Assembly: GCA_030836665.1 (NCBI GenBank)
Contig: JAUPLX010000027.1
Span: forward strand, 1-8,837
Origin: Patescibacteria group bacterium
GTDB lineage: Bacteria > Patescibacteriota > Gracilibacteria > BD1-5 > UBA2023
Length of the DNA stretch: 8,837 bases
Direction: 5' to 3'
Positions within the stretch are counted from its first letter, which is position 1, and every line of letters starts with the position of its first letter. Below are positions 6,366 to 8,837 of the stretch, piece after piece. The translations under genes and the position numbers were made by a program. The notes beneath the pieces were generated by a model. That model was given only the letters and a program-made list of their open reading frames with translations, searched no databases and was not told where the DNA came from.

Positions 6366-6798
6366 ATGGAAAAGACCTTTTCGCTTAAAGAAGCGATCGC
6401 GCACACCGATAAAACCATTGCCGAAGCTGGGAAACGGCTCGAACAAAGGGCTAAGGACTCCGCAATTTCCAGCAAGCGCTATGAAAACGGTACGGTTTCG
6501 AAGTAGCGCTCTCAAGTGAGTCGACGCCTACATCCACGGGTACGCGGACTATTTCTTCGACCTGTTCACGAATACGGGGATTTTCAACGAATCGACCATT
6601 CGGGAAAATTACGTCCGGGAAGCGAAACACCGCCGCGACGACTTGTTCGAAAAAATCGTTGATAGACTTTCCGATATGTCCGTTCTCGGACGAACCGCGT
6701 CCGATACGCTCTTGTTCGCTTGGAAATCGAAAACGGTCTACCTCGCTTGGACGGACGAATGATCCGACCGGACCGTGACGGATATCCAGATTCGGTAG
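6366..6798 (+). pseudogene. Frameshifted gene of unknown function (~143 aa when repaired; two TGA = Gly)
   Basis: The first part runs from ATG 6366 (MEKTFSLKEAIAHTDK...) to TAG 6504-6506, 46 codons. Skipping one base at about 6504 moves to the frame that continues SALKGVDAYIHGYADYFF and ends WTDEGSDRTVTDIQIR at TAG 6796-6798. Both parts have protein-like helical composition and neither makes sense alone. The second part uses TGA twice (6517-6519 and 6763-6765). The repaired product would be a soluble, charged, mostly helical protein; I do not recognise the family. Alternatives are an assembly error, or a second gene starting at ATG 6481 (105 aa) that overlaps the first in another frame. It is bounded by the A1 and A2 repeats and followed by a terminator. 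A longer start at 6288 is possible but has a hydrophobic lead-in without support. Confidence 0.55.
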
Positions 6799-6809
6799 GT
6801 TACGCCTTT

Positions 6810-6869
6810 GTCCGCCTGCATATTTCGAATAGCTTTGCGACTCGATTCTCCAAAATCCCAGCGCTATCA
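6810..6869 (+). repeat. 60-bp repeat, copy A2, overlapping the second tRNA-Glu-end copy
   Basis: This is the second copy of the unit at 6187-6246. Its last 10 bases, AGCGCTATCA, are also the first 10 bases of the second tRNA-Glu-end/terminator repeat. It contains TCGATTCTCC exactly as in the tRNA-Glu T-arm, but with eight bases rather than two before AGCGCTA, so it is not a simple tRNA fragment. Confidence 0.75.
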
Positions 6870-6945
6870 TCGGATAAAACAACCCCTCCCAAGGGCAGGG
6901 AAGAGTTCGTTTTCCTTGAATGCGAGCTCTTTTTTATCGTTTACG
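6860..6945 (+). repeat. Direct repeat, copy 2: tRNA-Glu 3' end plus terminator
   Basis: This is the copy of 5332-5416, starting AGCGCTATCATCGGATAAAA. It lacks the rest of the tRNA-Glu gene. It marks the right edge of the putative island; normal chromosomal sequence with a promoter resumes directly after it. Confidence 0.8.
6901..6935 (+). terminator. Intrinsic terminator (duplicate of the tRNA operon terminator)
   Basis: AAGAGTTCGT (6901-6910) pairs with GCGAGCTCTT (6922-6931) with G-U pairs, followed by a T-run. It would end transcripts of the broken gene at 6366-6798 and insulate the promoter just downstream. Confidence 0.75.
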
Positions 6946-6973
6946 GCCGTCATCCATCACCACGTTTGCGGTA

Positions 6974-7000
6974 TTGACAATCCGGAATTCTTACTATCAT
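6974..7000 (+). promoter_or_regulatory. Candidate promoter for the Bax-inhibitor-like gene
   Basis: TTGACA at about 6974-6979, a 15-bp spacer and TATCAT at about 6995-7000. The -35 is perfect; the spacer is short. The interval to the ATG is about 47 bp and holds the strong ribosome-binding site. Confidence 0.45.
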
Positions 7001-7031
7001 AGCGAGCGCAACTCTCGATTAACGAAAAACC

Positions 7032-7040
7032 AAAGGAGGT
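7032..7040 (+). promoter_or_regulatory. Strong Shine-Dalgarno
   Basis: AAAGGAGGT lies seven bases before the ATG at 7048. It is the only near-perfect ribosome-binding site in the window and fixes the start of the gene. Confidence 0.9.
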
Positions 7041-7047
7041 ATTCGAA

Positions 7048-7677
7048 ATGAGTCTGCTCAATACGGGCGTATGGGAGAAAAAGGGTGGATCCGGCACGAT
7101 GTCCCGTAGTTCTTTCTACGGCGCGGTCGGACTTATCCTCGCATGGGGACTCGGCGTATCGGGGTACATGGCACAGGAATTTTCCACCGCGCAGTTCAGC
7201 GGCGGACAGGCCCTCATGCTTTGCCTTCTTCCGTTCGTCGGAATCTTTATGGCGATGGGCGGGGCGGTTCTTTCGGCTATCGGGTACCACCTGGTCGTGA
7301 TTCCGTTCGGCATGCTGCTCGGGCCGGTCTTGGCGCACTTCGAAATCGCGCATCCGGGTATCGTGTACAACGCGGCCTACATGACGGGTTCGATCACGCT
7401 CATCATGGGGGTTTCCGGGTTTCTCTTTCCGGATTTCTACCGGAGAATCGGCGGCGCGCTCTTCGTGGCTCTGCTCGGGCTGGTCATCATCCGGGTCGTC
7501 CAGATATTCTTGCCGTTCGAGTTCGGCCTGCTCGAATACTTCGCTGCCGGTCTGTTCTCGCTCTACATCGGCTTCGATATGTGGCGCGCGAGCGAAATCG
7601 AACCGACGATGGACAATGCGGTCGATATCGCCCTTTCGCTCTACCTCGACATCCTCAACCTTTCCTCGAGCTTCTGA
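7048..7677 (+). CDS. Bax inhibitor-1 / TMBIM-family membrane protein (C-terminus out of frame, no TAA/TAG stop)
   Basis: As read, 209 residues with seven hydrophobic segments, the Bax-inhibitor-1 (BI-1, YccA/YbhL/YetJ) topology. Family signatures are NAAYMTGSITLIMGVSGF near 108-125, LYIGFDMWRA around 172-181 and ALSLYLDILNL at 195-205. Asp177 and Asp201 are 24 residues apart, the same spacing as the pH-sensing Asp pair of Bacillus YetJ, a Ca2+ leak channel, so a similar role is plausible. After ILNL the sequence becomes SSSF and meets TGA (7675-7677). In the -1 frame it continues FLELLKIMASKD, the expected family C-terminus, then TGA at 7698-7700. No TAA or TAG occurs in any frame before the terminator at 7715. 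If TGA is Gly, neither end is a stop. A one-base deletion or an assembly error near 7661-7663 is likely. The end coordinate given is the first TGA. Confidence 0.85.
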   Translation: MSLLNTGVWEKKGGSGTMSRSSFYGAVGLILAWGLGVSGYMAQEFSTAQFSGGQALMLCLLPFVGIFMAMGGAVLSAIGYHLVVIPFGMLLGPVLAHFEIAHPGIVYNAAYMTGSITLIMGVSGFLFPDFYRRIGGALFVALLGLVIIRVVQIFLPFEFGLLEYFAAGLFSLYIGFDMWRASEIEPTMDNAVDIALSLYLDILNLSSSF

Positions 7678-7714
7678 AAATCATGGCTTCGAAGGATTGA
7701 AGGTGCGGATCGTC

Positions 7715-7745
7715 AAAAAACGGCAACCCGAGGGTTGCCGTTTTT
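7715..7745. terminator. Bidirectional intrinsic terminator
   Basis: CGGCAACCC (7721-7729) pairs with GGGTTGCCG (7732-7740), effectively an 8-bp stem with a CGAG loop, flanked by an A-run before and a T-run after that extend the stem. It serves the plus-strand membrane protein gene and the convergent gene whose stop is at 7807. Confidence 0.9.
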
Positions 7746-7806
7746 CTTATCCGCCTTCTTTTTTATCCAATCCGTTTCGCGCGGTATTCCCGAGCGCGCC
7801 TCGGCT

Positions 7807-8837
7807 TTAGCCATTCTTCCCACGAGCGCCATCGCCCATCGCCCGCTTCGAACTTTCCGCCGCCTTGCCGATTGCCGCATCGGCGACGGTTTTGGCAGTA
7901 TGGTTCCGGAGCGCTTCCTGCGTCCAGACTTTTTCGAAGGTCATGCGGATCTTTCCCATTTCGGTTTCGCGCGGACCCCCCTTCGGAAGTTTCATCGCCT
8001 CGTCCCAGCGAGTGACGGCCTCGGTGGCCATTTTGAGCTGCATCGGCGGAACGCTTCCCGGATGCGCCCTTTCGAGCGCGATATCCCGCCGCATGAGGGC
8101 AGTGAGACGGTCCCAGCTTGACGCCGCCGTTTCCACCGCACGTTCGGCTTGCCGCAGTTCTTCCGCAAAACGCGTTTCCTGGGGCGCGGCCCGTGGCGGG
8201 GGAGGCGTCCTGACGTCGTGAATCGTCGGCTTTTTTACGCGTCATCCTCCCATTTCCCCGGCGTACCGTACCGTCATTCCGGCGACGATGCCGGTTTCGG
8301 CCAAGGCCGTTTCCGCGGTTCATCCGGCTACCATAGCCACCCCTACCATGGCGGCCCGCCCGCCTTTGGCGACTTTCTCCATCCCCGCTTTGGCGGTTTC
8401 CATCCCCGCCTTTCCCAGGGTTTTCCCCGCTTGTACGGTCTTCGCTCCGATTCCGAGCGGAACGATGACGGATCCGACGAGTTTCGAGGCTCATTCGAGC
8501 TGTTTGTCAGCGGGAAGTTTTTGAAATTCTTCCAGCGCCCCCGGCAATGCCGCGAGCACTTTGCCGACGTTTTCCCAAGTGACATGCGAAAGGAGTTCCT
8601 TCAGATCTTCCTCGATAACGCTACGCGCTTGGGGCTCGAGCGAATACGCGGCAAGGATGGCGAGGGACTTTCCGGAAACTTCCGCGATCCCCGCGACCCC
8701 TTCGTACGCGCCTTCGGCAGCCCCGGCGACGGTGCGGACGGCGTACTTTACCGGCGCTATGTCCTTTCCTCCCGTCGTATTGAGTACCGCGTCCGCCCAA
8801 CCGACCCCTTCGAGTTTGGCTCCGGCAGTCTTTTCGA
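7807..8837 (-). CDS. Large Ala/Gly-rich protein of unknown function (5' partial; three in-frame TGA = Gly)
   Basis: Reading TGA as glycine gives one open frame from the right window edge to TAA at 7809-7807, at least 342 residues; the start lies outside. The three TGA codons are at 8493-8491 (context QLEGASKLVG), 8322-8320 (VAGGTAETA) and 8244-8242 (EMGGGRVKK), all in glycine-rich settings. The order seen is an Ala/Gly-rich helical region; a segment LSHVTWENVGKVLAALPGAL; KAGMETAKAG repeats; a hydrophobic stretch AAMVGVAMVAGGTAETALA that could be a membrane helix; a Pro-rich linker TPPPPRAAP; and a charged helical C-terminal domain (RFAEELRQAERAVETAASSW onward) ending KRAMGDGARGKNG. I cannot assign a family. 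The composition resembles long surface, tape-measure-like or polymorphic-toxin scaffold proteins, but that is only a resemblance. With a standard code this gene would be invisible as a unit. Confidence 0.7.

Noticed and set aside
6119..6475. N-terminal extension of mntA to base 6475 (a 219-residue protein)
   Set aside because: The extra residues cross the 60-bp repeat and oppose the start of the broken gene; MNT proteins are about 100 residues, and ATG 6118 gives a normal one.
6500..6510. Programmed +1 frameshift in the 6366-6798 gene
   Set aside because: No established slippery site or stimulatory structure is visible beyond an AAG-TAG junction, so a mutation or consensus error is more likely; kept only as an alternative.
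6451..6882. Minus-strand open frame over the A2 repeat
   Set aside because: It shares the translated repeat (WRIES...SKYAGG) with the frame upstream of mntA only because the DNA repeat is shared; there is no start context or family.

Overview
The window comes from a bacterium that reads UGA as glycine (translation table 25), as known from Gracilibacteria (BD1-5) and Absconditabacteria (SR1). Three reading frames are joined across in-frame TGA codons: recJ (two), hepT (one) and a large Ala/Gly-rich protein at the right edge (three). A broken gene adds two more. In RecJ and HepT the TGA sits where the family has glycine. TGG is used normally for Trp, and apart from one odd case (the Bax-inhibitor-1-like gene) every gene with a visible 3' end stops at TAA or TAG. 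The sequence is fairly GC-rich by eye, which I recall as unusual for these lineages; the placement rests on the code, not on a search.

Layout. 1-1366: end of a type IV pilus operon (pilC-like inner-membrane protein, then the retraction ATPase pilT). 1367-1744: gene-free stretch dominated by a nested inverted repeat of about 280 bp (MITE-like or a large structured RNA), then a promoter for recJ. 1745-4026: recJ and a DUF4395-family membrane protein, probably co-transcribed, ending at a terminator shared with a convergent orphan gene (4076-4642). 4643-4794: back-to-back promoters for the orphan gene and a tRNA operon. 4795-5406: tRNA-Gly(UCC), tRNA-Ile(GAU), tRNA-Pro(UGG), a hairpin-rich disrupted tRNA-Pro-like copy, tRNA-Glu(UUC) and a strong terminator.

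5342-6945 looks like a small island accreted at the tRNA-Glu 3' end. The last 10 bp of tRNA-Glu plus its terminator (about 85 bp) recur at 6860-6945. A 60-bp repeat ending in the same tRNA-Glu terminus occurs at 6187-6246 and 6810-6869. These sites bound two modules: a mntA-hepT toxin-antitoxin pair on the minus strand, and a frameshifted unknown gene on the plus strand. No integrase is visible.

6946-7745: promoter, strong Shine-Dalgarno and a Bax-inhibitor-1-like membrane protein whose expected C-terminus lies in the -1 frame and which has no TAA/TAG in any frame before its terminator. 7807-8837: the 3' part of a large Ala/Gly-rich minus-strand gene of unknown function that runs off the window.

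The clearest functional units are type IV pilus retraction, RecJ single-strand DNA processing, tRNA supply and the HEPN/MNT stress module. The most novel material is the tRNA-Glu module array, the disrupted tRNA-Pro copy and the 1372-1650 inverted repeat.
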